A stretch of DNA of 64,000 bases from Mucilaginibacter sp. (GTDB taxonomy: Bacteria; Bacteroidota; Bacteroidia; Sphingobacteriales; Sphingobacteriaceae): NCBI GenBank assembly GCA_030445275.1, contig JAUCSE010000021.1:62001-126000 (forward strand). The letters run 5' to 3'. The notes under the pieces were generated by a model. It did no database searches and was not told the origin of the DNA. It saw only the letters and a program-made list of their open reading frames with translations. Positions 9,494 through 17,944 of the stretch are shown piece by piece; the stretch's first letter is position 1; each line of letters starts with the position of its first letter. Position numbers and translations under genes: made by a program.

Positions 9494-9565
9494 TTTCAAC
9501 AACAAATAAAATGTTGATACAATATTTGCTATTTTAAGCCCCACACTTTACGGGTAACAACAATC

Positions 9566-10189
9566 ATGCATTCAACAGCTATCCTGAATTATGCCAAGCG
9601 TCTTAGGGCTATGGCGCACCTGGGTTTAACATACGCCAATAACGAGTACGATACAGAACGTTATCACGAGCTGGAACAGATTGGACTGGAAATGATGCAG
9701 CTGCTCACCGGGCAGCCTTTGGAGGCCTTGTCTGTTTATTTCAACAGTAATAAGGAGTATATCACCCCTAAAACTGATATACGCGCGGTGATTTTTAATG
9801 ATCAAAATGAAATATTACTGGTAAAGGAAAAAGCCGATGGCAAATGGTCATTACCGGGTGGCTGGGCCGATATCGGGCAATCACCAACCGAGGCAGCGGT
9901 TAAGGAAGCGTTGGAGGAAACCGGTTTTACGGTAAAACCTGTAAAGCTACTTGCCGTTTTAGATAAGCGCTGCCATCCGCACCCGCCCCAGTTAGATTAC
10001 GTATACAAAATTTTTATCCAATGCGAGATCATCGGCGGAACGCAAACTGCTGCTTTTGATATTCTGGATGCCGCCTTTTTTAGCCGCGAAAACATCCCGC
10101 AACTATCCGAAGACCGCGTGCTCCCCTCACAGATCAACCTCATGTTTGAATACCAGTTGCATCCAGAAAAACAAGCTATTATAGATTAA
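9566..10189 (+). CDS. Nudix hydrolase with N-terminal NUDIX_N-like domain
   Basis: Predicted hydrolase of a nucleoside diphosphate linked to another moiety (207 residues). Residues 1-65 form a helical N-terminal domain like that found in ADP-sugar/ADP-ribose-type Nudix enzymes of this subgroup. The Nudix box lies at about 99-121 (GWADIGQ then KEALEETGF). The first Glu of the canonical GX5E is Gln105 and the Arg of REUXEE is Lys113. Metal-binding E117 and E118 are kept. As I recall, loss of the first Glu is seen in relatives with the same N-terminal domain, so the protein is probably active. It stands alone, 72 bp after the permease and convergent with the LytTR regulator. The substrate is unknown. 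Confidence 0.88.
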   Translation: MHSTAILNYAKRLRAMAHLGLTYANNEYDTERYHELEQIGLEMMQLLTGQPLEALSVYFNSNKEYITPKTDIRAVIFNDQNEILLVKEKADGKWSLPGGWADIGQSPTEAAVKEALEETGFTVKPVKLLAVLDKRCHPHPPQLDYVYKIFIQCEIIGGTQTAAFDILDAAFFSRENIPQLSEDRVLPSQINLMFEYQLHPEKQAIID

Positions 10190-10251
10190 TAAGAGTAATA
10201 GCCTATGAATAGCATTACGCACGGATAATGTCCCGAAAAGGGGCTATAACC

Positions 10252-10275
10252 ATCGTCTGTGTCCTCACAGACGAT
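10252..10275. terminator. Hairpin, perfect 10-bp stem
   Basis: ATCGTCTGTG and CACAGACGAT enclose the loop TCCT. It lies between convergent genes and could terminate the Nudix transcript. Its core is the inverted copy of the next hairpin. Confidence 0.6.
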
Positions 10276-10282
10276 TTGCATA

Positions 10283-10306
10283 GTTGCCTGTGAGGACACA
10301 GGCAAC
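10283..10306. terminator. Hairpin, perfect 10-bp stem with loop complementary to its neighbour
   Basis: GTTGCCTGTG and CACAGGCAAC enclose the loop AGGA. That loop is complementary to the TCCT loop of the hairpin at 10252. The central 14 bases of the two hairpins are inverted copies of each other. Confidence 0.6.
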
Positions 10307-10312
10307 GGGGGG

Positions 10313-10419
10313 AAAGGGCTTGTCACCCTGAGCTTGTCGAAGGGTCGTGTGCAGAGGCCCCACCCACCATGCTTCGACAAGCTCAGCATGACATCCAAAA
10401 GTAAATGTACAAGATTTCT
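10313..10419. repeat. Palindromic repeat, family A, inverted copy
   Basis: Near-identical reverse complement of 6704-6810, including the flank GGATGTCATGCTGAGC preceded by the CATTTACTTTT stretch. It lies in the gap between the Nudix gene and the LytTR regulator. Apparent reading frames crossing it are repeat artefacts. Confidence 0.85.
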
Positions 10420-10507
10420 CTTCGCACCCACTACGTAGGCTGCAACCGCTCATCGATGACATTTGAATAAACTAAGTGGATAGATTGGCAGAGCGCTATC
10501 AAAAATA

Positions 10508-11200
10508 CTACAACCCCAACCTCATTTTCAATTCATCGCGGTACGTACTGCCGATGGGTATTTTATGACCGTCAATGATCACCTGGTGGTTTTCGACCAG
10601 TGCAATATGCCTTATAGCTACAACAAATGATTTATGTACCCTTACAAAACTTTGCGCAGGGATCACCTCAAAAACATCGGCCATGTTTTGGCGGATAAGG
10701 ATCTTTTTATCCCGTAAAACAATAGAAATATAATTGCCATCCTTTTCCAAAAACAGAATATCGCTGATTTTTACCTGGTAGGTTTGTGGCCCGCTTTTAA
10801 CAAATGCATAATCGCCCTGTTGCCCTTTATGCGGAACATTATTTTTCAGTAAATGTAAATTCTGCGCTTTGTTTGCAGCGGTTAAAAATCGTTCAAAGGT
10901 GATAGGTTTCAGTAAATAGTCAACCGCATTAAGCTGATAGCTTTCTACCGCGTAATCACTGTACGCGGTGGTAAATATCACCATAGGCTTAATGGCAAGG
11001 GTGGAAAGCAGTTCGATGCCATTAAGCTCAGGCATGTTAATATCTAAAAATACAAGGTCAGTATGCTCCCGGTTCAAAAACTCAATAGCCTTAAGCGGCT
11101 CCCGGAATGATGCCTGTAGGTTCAGTATCCCGCTTTTGGCGCAGTATCTTTCAATTACCTCCAGGGCCTTGGGTTCATCGTCAATGGCAATACAGTTCAT
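10508..11200 (-). CDS. LytTR family response regulator
   Basis: Cytoplasmic response regulator of a LytS/LytR-type two-component system (230 residues). The receiver domain at 1-115 has the acidic pair D7/D8, the phosphorylation site D53 (LVFLDINMPE), the switch Thr near 77 and K98 (DYLLKP). The LytTR DNA-binding domain at about 130-230 contains ILFLEKDGNYISI and FVRVHKSFVVAI. It overlaps the histidine kinase by one base (TGATG), so the two are translationally coupled. The divergent GLPGLI/receptor operon at 12457 is a plausible target, but nothing in the sequence proves it. Confidence 0.95.
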   Translation of the reverse strand: MNCIAIDDEPKALEVIERYCAKSGILNLQASFREPLKAIEFLNREHTDLVFLDINMPELNGIELLSTLAIKPMVIFTTAYSDYAVESYQLNAVDYLLKPITFERFLTAANKAQNLHLLKNNVPHKGQQGDYAFVKSGPQTYQVKISDILFLEKDGNYISIVLRDKKILIRQNMADVFEVIPAQSFVRVHKSFVVAIRHIALVENHQVIIDGHKIPIGSTYRDELKMRLGL

Positions 11201-12270
11201 CAGCTTAAATCTATTTTTAACTCCACCCGGAAAATGCTTTCATCATTGGTTATCCTTAGCTGATGTTTGCCGGTATACATCAGCTCAAGTCTTCTCTTTA
11301 CATTCTCCAAACCAATCCCGCTTTTATCATTTTCCATTTTTTTAACAAAACTATAATTTTTGTTTTCGCAGGTAAACAGCAGCTGTTTGTTGTGCACAAC
11401 TATAGCAATATCAATGGGCGAGGTACTATTGATGAGCACACCATGCTTAAACGCGTTTTCAATAAAAGGGATAAATATCATGGGGGCAATAAACACATCA
11501 GGCAATTGTTTATCGTAATTAAAGCTAACCTGGGCCTCGCTATCAGCATATCGCAGCTTGTTTAATGCAATGCAGCTTTTAATATACTCTATCTCATTTT
11601 TTAAGGGTACCGTATCGACATTACTTTCATAGATCATGTATCGCATCATGCCCGAAAGCTTTGAGATGCCATCGGCCAGTTCATCATTCCCTTTTGCCTG
11701 AGCCATGGAGAAAAGATTGTTCAGCGTGTTGAAAAGAAAGTGCGGGTTTATCTGCGATTTGAGGAACTTTATCTCGGTGCTCAGCTGATATGCTTCCAGT
11801 TGTTTACGAAGCAATTCGTTCCTGATCCATTCTTTCGACAGGAAATAAGCCCCTGACAGCCCAAGTACGAAAAGAAAGATAAGCATCACATTACGCTGCA
11901 GCATTCGCCAATCATTCGGGCTGATACTTGTAAACCGGATAAAAAGGAGTACCAAAAAATAATTGGCAAAAAAGATGAATACCGCCCAGCCTATAACCAT
12001 GGCAAAACGGGCGATTTTATTTTTATAGCCAACCACCTTTTTAAACAGCCAGAAGGCATTGCTGTAAAAAAGCTGCATTAATAAAGCTATGGTTAATAAA
12101 GAAAGCGGGAAAGTAGATCTTAATATGAACTGTTCTTCAACGCGCCCATTCATATCGCGGCGGAATACCAGATACAGATCGGTGGCGGATGTTTCAACAG
12201 CAAAGATGCCCACCCAAAATAAAAGGTGAAGTACTATTTCAAGAAGGTGCTTTTTTCTGATTGCCGGCAT
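11200..12270 (-). CDS. LytS-type sensor histidine kinase (His_kinase family)
   Basis: Membrane sensor kinase of the YehU/LytS class (356 residues). Four hydrophobic segments occur at about 10-27, 50-70, 88-111 and 128-145. The cytoplasmic part begins at about 147. The phospho-acceptor is H177 in the diagnostic INPHFLFNTLNNLF box. The GHKL ATPase part has the N-box FIENAFKHG and the GIGLENVKRRLELMY G-box. There is no large extracellular sensor domain, so the signal is probably sensed in the membrane. It is the first gene of a two-gene leftward operon with the LytTR regulator, and diverges from the GLPGLI gene across about 190 bp. Confidence 0.94.
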   Translation of the reverse strand: MPAIRKKHLLEIVLHLLFWVGIFAVETSATDLYLVFRRDMNGRVEEQFILRSTFPLSLLTIALLMQLFYSNAFWLFKKVVGYKNKIARFAMVIGWAVFIFFANYFLVLLFIRFTSISPNDWRMLQRNVMLIFLFVLGLSGAYFLSKEWIRNELLRKQLEAYQLSTEIKFLKSQINPHFLFNTLNNLFSMAQAKGNDELADGISKLSGMMRYMIYESNVDTVPLKNEIEYIKSCIALNKLRYADSEAQVSFNYDKQLPDVFIAPMIFIPFIENAFKHGVLINSTSPIDIAIVVHNKQLLFTCENKNYSFVKKMENDKSGIGLENVKRRLELMYTGKHQLRITNDESIFRVELKIDLS

Positions 12271-12456
12271 ATAAAATCTAAGATAATTTTAATTATAGCA
12301 GCTTAAAAATTTATGTTACCAATTACCGTAATTGTTAGCCAAACGCATCTTTTTTGAAATGCCGGATAACAAATATGAGGTTTTCGCGACAGTAAAACTC
12401 CTGTTGGTACCAAAGTTTTTAAACGATAGAAGGGATTAATTACTATTGTTTTAAAA

Positions 12457-13422
12457 ATGATGATCATGAAAACCTTACGTTCAATTTTCGCTCTGTTTAT
12501 TGCCTTTATCTTGTTATCAATTAAAGTTGGGGCACAACAAAATTCGCCCGAAATGGCACAGGCTGTAGTACATTACAAATTTTTGCACCTGCGGGATACA
12601 ACCAAAAGGAACGACATTTATCATGAAAATATGATCCTGTTCCTGGGCAAAAACTCAAGCGCCTACAAAAGCTACGACAGGAAAATGGCCGACGCTTTAA
12701 TCAAAAAGCAGGTGCAGGAGCAAATAGCTGCCAACCCAAACGGCCCGATTAAAGTTATGCGGGGCAAAGACTCGGGCTCGGGTACTGAATATTACCAGTT
12801 TGCGGGCGAGGGGAAGTTGGTTACTAAAGAAAAACTAATTAACAGCTACCTGATAACAGAGCCCCTGGCAACAATTGACTGGAAGATAAGCAGTGATACA
12901 GCGAGCTTTGCCGGCTTACATTGCCAAAAAGCAACAGTCCATTTCAGAGGGCGCGATTATACAGCATGGTTTTGCCCCGATCTGCCTTTTCATAGCGGCC
13001 CATGGAAATTAAATGGCTTACCCGGTGTGATCCTGGAAGCTTATGATGCCAAAAAAGAGGTGGTCTTTAATTTTGATGGGATTGAGGACTTGAGCAAGAT
13101 TCCCAAAGCAAGCCCGGCAGTAACAGCGAATCAGCCGGCGGCGGGTGGTCGTGAAGTAAAGCTTTTTGGGATGGATGATGATGCCGACCCCAATATCATT
13201 CAGTTACCGGCCGACGGAATAAAAACTACCGAAAAGGAATTTGTGCATTTGCGGGAAGCCATGAAGAAGGACCCCGACGCGTTTGTGCACTCCGCAATGG
13301 GCGGATCTGGTGGAAACGTGCAGTTTAACCGATCAGGCCCGGGACCGCAGCAAAGTATGAAGATAAAGATGGGAGATGATCCCGTTATCAATAACCCGAT
13401 TGAGCTGCCCGGAAAAAAATGA
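12457..13422 (+). CDS. GLPGLI family secreted protein
   Basis: Exported protein (321 residues) of the GLPGLI family, whose function is not known. A signal peptide covers about 1-26 (ending KVGAQQN). The family motif appears as GPWKLNGLPGVI at about 181-192, with the usual WFCPDLPFHSGPW just before it. The C-terminal third, rich in Gly, Pro and Met, is unusual and may be disordered. The start may be the first ATG or the ATG at 12466 (MKTLRS), which gives a tidier signal peptide. The stop overlaps the ATG of the receptor gene (ATGA), so the two are co-translated. In Bacteroidota these proteins regularly precede a TonB-receptor-like barrel. Confidence 0.93.
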   Translation: MMIMKTLRSIFALFIAFILLSIKVGAQQNSPEMAQAVVHYKFLHLRDTTKRNDIYHENMILFLGKNSSAYKSYDRKMADALIKKQVQEQIAANPNGPIKVMRGKDSGSGTEYYQFAGEGKLVTKEKLINSYLITEPLATIDWKISSDTASFAGLHCQKATVHFRGRDYTAWFCPDLPFHSGPWKLNGLPGVILEAYDAKKEVVFNFDGIEDLSKIPKASPAVTANQPAAGGREVKLFGMDDDADPNIIQLPADGIKTTEKEFVHLREAMKKDPDAFVHSAMGGSGGNVQFNRSGPGPQQSMKIKMGDDPVINNPIELPGKK

Positions 13423-16091
13423 TCAGGATCAGCAAATTTGCAGGTATCTTGCTTTTCTGTGTCCTGCTTTCTTTTGGCGGCTTTGCCCAAAGTATCCAGG
13501 GAACGGTTAAAGACAGTACGGGTAAGGCTATTCCCTATGCAAGCATAAATTTAAAGGGTACCGGTAATGCCATAATAGCTTATACGGTAAGCAATAACAA
13601 TGGCGGGTTTTCCCTTCATCTGCCTGCTGATGCACCAAAAATCGGTTTAACAGCTGAGGCAAGCTGTATCGGCTTTAAAAAACAAAGCAAAGCCATAACA
13701 GATCCTGATACGCCCTGCAATTTTATATTGCCCATAGCAACCAACGAGCTGCAAACAGTGATTGTAAAAGATAAGCGGCCCTTTTTGAAAACAAGCGGGG
13801 ATACGTTAAGTTATAGAGCTTCTGACTTTAGCAATCAGCAGGACAGGGTTATAGGCGATGTAATTAAAAAGCTGCCAGGTATACAGGTTGCCGCCGATGG
13901 AACGATATCCTATAACGGTAAGAACATCTCGAACCTGTATATCGGGGGCGATAACCTGCTTGATGATAAATATAACATTGCTACCAGCAGTATCCCGAAT
14001 GGGGCGGTTGATCAGGTGCAGGTAATTGAAAACCATCAACCTGTTAAAATGCTGAAAGATAAAGTGGTGAGCGAAGATGTAGCCCTGAACCTTACTTTTA
14101 AAAAAGATGCCAAATTGCAGGTGATAGGGCAGGAAACAATAGGAGCCGGTACCCCGCGCAAATATGATGCTGACCTTAATGCCATGCTGTTTAAGGATAA
14201 TTTTAAAGCCATCAATTACCTTAAAGGCAACAATACCGGGTTTGATGTTCAGAATGATCTGGTATCACATAATTTACAAGGTTACCTGCAAAAAATAGAT
14301 AATAACAAGCCTGCTACCATGCTTTCAACCGGTACAGCGACCGACCCTGACCTGCCGCGGAACAGGTATTTGTTTAACCAGTCGGGTATCATCAACATGA
14401 ACAACCTGGTACACCTGGCGAAGGATGTTCAGCTCAAGGCCAACTTGTATTACCTGCATGATACGCAGCAGCAGGAGTACCAAAAACTGGCCGAAGTATA
14501 TTTACCAAATGACACGGTGCGCTATTCAGAAGTACAGCACAACAAACGCAGGCCCGACATTTTGCATGGACAGCTTACCTTAAATATCAACAAGGATAAA
14601 TATTATCTGAACAATGCTTTAACAGCCGATTATAACCATAACACCAATTATTCGGCATTGCTTACCAACGGAACCCCGGTGAATCAGGTTTTTAAGGATA
14701 ATAAGACCGATTTTTCGAATGAGTTTAACTTCATGAAAACATTTAAAACAAATAATATCATAGAGGTTTACTCATACCTGAACTACCTGTCTGAGCCTGA
14801 AAACTTGTCGATAGCCCCTGGTTTAAACCCGGCAATTTTTAACAACAATACCCCTTACAATCAGTTAAATCAACAAGTTAATGTGCCTACCTGGTTTACC
14901 AATAATTATTTTGCTTACAAGCTGCCGTCTGGCCATATTACCCAAAGCTATAAGCTTGGTTTTAGTTTGCAGCAGCAAAAGTTGAGGTCGGCATTAAGCG
15001 CGACCCAAACCGATAATACGGCTAACCTGGTAACAGACAGCACACAGAACAATTTAAACTGGTCGCGGCAAAAACTGTATGCCGAGGCCGGGTATGAAGT
15101 GCCGGGCACCATATTAAAGATAAACCTAACCCTGCCGCTTAGCCTGCAGCAGATACATTATACTGATAACCTGTTTGCCTTTGATAAACAATCAACCCAT
15201 CTGTATTTTAACCCGAGGTTGTTTGTAAAATATCAAAGCAGCGTTGAAAATTATTTTAGCTTGATGTATAGTCTCCGGAATCAAATTGGTAGTATACAGG
15301 ATATTTACCGGGGCTATATTTTAAAGGACTACCGTACCTTGTATGCCAATAACGCCGATCTTACCGAACAAAAGGATCAAACCGTAGCGCTCGGTTTTAA
15401 TTACCGGAAGGCTATTACGCTCTTCTTTTTTAGTCTAAACGCATCATATGATCATATCGCTGCCAATAGCATTTCTTCAAGCATCATTAATAACAATATT
15501 ACACAAAACATAGTGCTGCCCTATGTTAATCATACCAACTCTTGGATGTTTAATGGTTACATCAGCAAATATGTGTTTGCTTTACGTACAACTTTTAGCG
15601 GGGGAGTGTCATGGCAGTCGAACAGCTCGAACCAGTTGCAAAACAATATCCTTTTGTCCTATAAAACCATATCAGCAACAGAAAACCTGGGTGCCGAAAT
15701 AAAAGTAAACAACGCGTTAAATATAAATTATAAGGTAACTTATAATCAGCTCAGCAGCAAATCGCCGGTTGCGGCTTCGGCAACAACTATCAAAAGTATT
15801 TACCAGCAGGCATCCATCAATTATAACCCTACGGATAATCTGTTTTTCAAATTATCGGGAGATGATTATTATAATCACCAGGACAAGCTCAATAACCAAC
15901 AATATGTTTTTACAGATGCATCGGTAAGGTACCGGTTTAACAAGATCAGGACAGATGTGGAACTGAGCGCCAATAATCTTTTTGATACAAAAAAGTATAA
16001 CGCGCTCTATTTATCGGCCAATACCTTTACATCCAATACCTACACCATCCCCGGCCGCATCATGCTGGTAAAGGCTACGTTTAATTTATAG
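13419..16091 (+). CDS. TonB-dependent receptor-like outer-membrane beta-barrel with N-terminal carboxypeptidase-regulatory domain
   Basis: Large outer-membrane protein (890 residues). A signal peptide lies at about 1-23 (LLFCVLLSFGGFAQS). A carboxypeptidase D regulatory-like Ig domain covers 25-110 (SIQGTVKDSTGKAIPYASINLKG). A plug-like region contains GDVIKKLPGIQVAADGTISYNGK and YIGGDNLLDDKYNI, followed by an outer-membrane barrel ending in VKATFNL. It belongs to the OMP_b-brl_3-like group paired with GLPGLI proteins, not the SusC group: it has no SusD partner and no VVVGYG motif. It overlaps the GLPGLI gene by four bases. The transported ligand is unknown; peptides or metals have been suggested for this class. 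Confidence 0.9.
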   Translation: MIRISKFAGILLFCVLLSFGGFAQSIQGTVKDSTGKAIPYASINLKGTGNAIIAYTVSNNNGGFSLHLPADAPKIGLTAEASCIGFKKQSKAITDPDTPCNFILPIATNELQTVIVKDKRPFLKTSGDTLSYRASDFSNQQDRVIGDVIKKLPGIQVAADGTISYNGKNISNLYIGGDNLLDDKYNIATSSIPNGAVDQVQVIENHQPVKMLKDKVVSEDVALNLTFKKDAKLQVIGQETIGAGTPRKYDADLNAMLFKDNFKAINYLKGNNTGFDVQNDLVSHNLQGYLQKIDNNKPATMLSTGTATDPDLPRNRYLFNQSGIINMNNLVHLAKDVQLKANLYYLHDTQQQEYQKLAEVYLPNDTVRYSEVQHNKRRPDILHGQLTLNINKDKYYLNNALTADYNHNTNYSALLTNGTPVNQVFKDNKTDFSNEFNFMKTFKTNNIIEVYSYLNYLSEPENLSIAPGLNPAIFNNNTPYNQLNQQVNVPTWFTNNYFAYKLPSGHITQSYKLGFSLQQQKLRSALSATQTDNTANLVTDSTQNNLNWSRQKLYAEAGYEVPGTILKINLTLPLSLQQIHYTDNLFAFDKQSTHLYFNPRLFVKYQSSVENYFSLMYSLRNQIGSIQDIYRGYILKDYRTLYANNADLTEQKDQTVALGFNYRKAITLFFFSLNASYDHIAANSISSSIINNNITQNIVLPYVNHTNSWMFNGYISKYVFALRTTFSGGVSWQSNSSNQLQNNILLSYKTISATENLGAEIKVNNALNINYKVTYNQLSSKSPVAASATTIKSIYQQASINYNPTDNLFFKLSGDDYYNHQDKLNNQQYVFTDASVRYRFNKIRTDVELSANNLFDTKKYNALYLSANTFTSNTYTIPGRIMLVKATFNL

Positions 16092-16095
16092 CGCG

Positions 16096-16152
16096 GGTAG
16101 GCTCACCCCGCCTACGCTACCCTCTCTTCGGTTTCGCCGGAAAGAGGGTAAA
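16096..16152. terminator. Hairpins at end of the GLPGLI/receptor operon
   Basis: GTAGGC/GCCTAC (about 16097-16115) is followed by ACCCTCT...AGAGGGT (about 16119-16150). Together they form stable stem-loops just after the stop codon of the receptor gene. A family A repeat relative follows at once. Confidence 0.5.
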
Positions 16153-16166
16153 GGAAAAATATAACT

Positions 16167-16223
16167 TGTCATGCTGAACGGCATGCATATTCACGAATAG
16201 GTCCTTCGTTCCTCAGGGTGACA
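16167..16223. repeat. Diverged palindromic repeat related to family A
   Basis: TGTCATGCTGAACG at one end and CCTCAGGGTGACA at the other match the ends of family A, but the middle differs. It is a short relative of the elements at 6704, 10313 and 17851. The next 540 bp, up to the protease gene, are very AT-rich; apart from a TATTTTTG box at 16423-16430 far from any gene, I see nothing in them. Confidence 0.6.
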
Positions 16224-16760
16224 GCGCATTTTTGACAGTATTATTTCGTCATGTCTATTCAGGGGTTATTACATTTTGCAGGCTTAGTGTAAATTATTGT
16301 ATTTCTACACACTGTTTATTCAACCCAAATTATCTGCTGAAGCAAACAACTTTCAAATCAATTCTTAACGTTCTTACGCGTTTTTTAGCTTTTTGGTAAA
16401 ATGGAAGTTCCTGGGGTGAAATTATTTTTGCATGTTGGTAAAACGTATTATTAAATATTTTTCATATTAAATGTTATTTAAAATCATAAAACAATGTTAA
16501 ATTATTGATTTTTAATATAAAATAGATATTTATAATAATGTTTTATGTGCTTTTATTGTTATGAATGTAATTTTTTATGGAAAAAAGAGTATGTTTTTAT
16601 CAAAAATGAGACTGAATTAAACTACAATCGATTGATTTTAGGTATAATAATATGATTATTATTTATTGAAAAACTATTGTTTTTATGATAAATAACTTAT
16701 TACCTTGCAGTTAACCAAATTATATTAACCTCATTTTTTTAACATTAAATTACAATTATT

Positions 16761-17675
16761 ATGAAAAAGAATTGTTTATTAGGATTATCTGGTTTATTAT
16801 TAACCCTTATTATGTTCGGATCGTGTAAAAAAAATAACACGGAAAGTGCACCTGACGCAAATAATAACGGTACCCCAAAACACGGTTTAGGAGCTGTATT
16901 AAATCAAAAGGCTTATCTCGCTACACAGTCGGCTGATTTGGATATGATCAGAACCAAGCTTGTTCAAAAGGGATATTTAAACAAGCTTAGTGTAAATAGC
17001 ACCAATGCTTTGCCAGCCAGCGTAATTCTAAATCACCCTGCCATCGGCGATCAGGGACAAACAGGTACCTGCGTGTCCTGGTCGTCAGGATATGCCTTAA
17101 TGGGTACATTGAATAATGAATTCCCCATTGCCAATGTATCAAACCCCAGGAGCGGATGGTACGTGTATCAAAAGGATCATTCAGCTAATAACGATTGCGA
17201 TACCGACGACGGTATGTACGTAACAAGCGGGTTGGATATTTTACAAAATTACGGGGTCCCAGCCGCCAACCTGGATGCCAGCCTTGGATCACCATGTCAG
17301 GCTCCTTCTTCGTCTGTTAATGCCAGCGCTGCTACTGACAAGAATGTAAGCAGTTATGCAGCTATTTCAACCGTTGCCGACATTAAGAAAGCGTTGAGCA
17401 TGAACTTGCCTGTAGAAATGGGCTTTAACGTATATGACAGTTTTGAAACCGCCTTTGACAATGGTACTGTTTACAGCAAAACTACCGGTTCACTTTTAGG
17501 AGGTCACGCCATTTGTATCATTGGCTATGATGATGCAAAAAATGCGGTTCTTATCCAGAACTCATGGGGTACATCAGGTGGCGATTCGGCACGCCCTGGA
17601 TGTATGTGGTTAAATTACAGTGTATTTACGCAATCAAAATTGGGTATTGAGCTTTATGTAGCTCAGCCTAAATAA
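16761..17675 (+). CDS. Papain-family (C1) cysteine protease lipoprotein
   Basis: Predicted secreted, membrane-anchored cysteine peptidase (304 residues). The signal peptide ends in the lipobox FGSCKK, with lipidated Cys at 22. The papain-like catalytic set is complete: oxyanion Gln98 and nucleophile Cys104 (GDQGQTGTCVSWSSGYA, with the correct six-residue spacing), His249 (LGGHAICIIGYDD) and Asn267 (QNSWGTSGG). There is almost no propeptide beyond about 60 residues, shorter than in classical papain zymogens. The gene stands alone behind a long AT-rich region. Its role could be nutrient acquisition or interbacterial proteolysis; neither is shown by the sequence. Confidence 0.92.
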   Translation: MKKNCLLGLSGLLLTLIMFGSCKKNNTESAPDANNNGTPKHGLGAVLNQKAYLATQSADLDMIRTKLVQKGYLNKLSVNSTNALPASVILNHPAIGDQGQTGTCVSWSSGYALMGTLNNEFPIANVSNPRSGWYVYQKDHSANNDCDTDDGMYVTSGLDILQNYGVPAANLDASLGSPCQAPSSSVNASAATDKNVSSYAAISTVADIKKALSMNLPVEMGFNVYDSFETAFDNGTVYSKTTGSLLGGHAICIIGYDDAKNAVLIQNSWGTSGGDSARPGCMWLNYSVFTQSKLGIELYVAQPK

Positions 17676-17685
17676 TAAATAAAAG

Positions 17686-17772
17686 TCGTCATTGCGAGGA
17701 GGAACGACGAAGCAATCCCCAATAAGCAGAGCCGCTCTGTATGTCGGGGATTGCTTCGTACCTAGCAATGAT
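17686..17772. repeat. Palindromic repeat, family B
   Basis: GTCATTGCGAGG and GAAGCAATCCCC on the left are mirrored by GGGGATTGCTTCGTA and GCAATGATG on the right. The same family recurs at 54344-54427, including the central AAGCAGAGCC.CTCTGTA. It lies 11 bp after the protease stop codon, where its hairpin could act as a terminator. Confidence 0.8.
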
Positions 17773-17842
17773 GTTACTCTGATCCGCCAGTTCAAGTTCA
17801 AGCGAAGGACGCTTGAACTTGCGGAGGAACGAAGCTCTCCTT

Positions 17843-17920
17843 GAAGGCCTGTCATCCTGAGCTTGTCGAAGGATCGTGTGCAGAAGCCATCCACCATGCT
17901 TCGACAAGCTCAGCATGACA
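17843..17920. repeat. Palindromic repeat, family A, shortened copy
   Basis: Same core as 10313-10419 and in the same orientation (CTGAGCTTGTCGAAGGATCGTG ... CTTCGACAAGCTCAGCATG). It lacks the CCAAAAGTAAATG flank. It lies between convergent genes, after the family B element. Confidence 0.8.
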
Positions 17921-17944
17921 GCTTATTCTTCAATTTATCAGAGC

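Noticed and set aside
10186..10462. Open frames on the minus strand of about 65-81 codons
   Set aside because: They lie wholly within the family A repeat and the twin hairpins and have no protein-like composition.
17634..17916. Two overlapping minus-strand frames of 75-87 codons
   Set aside because: They are formed by the family A and B repeats; similar translations arise wherever these repeats occur.
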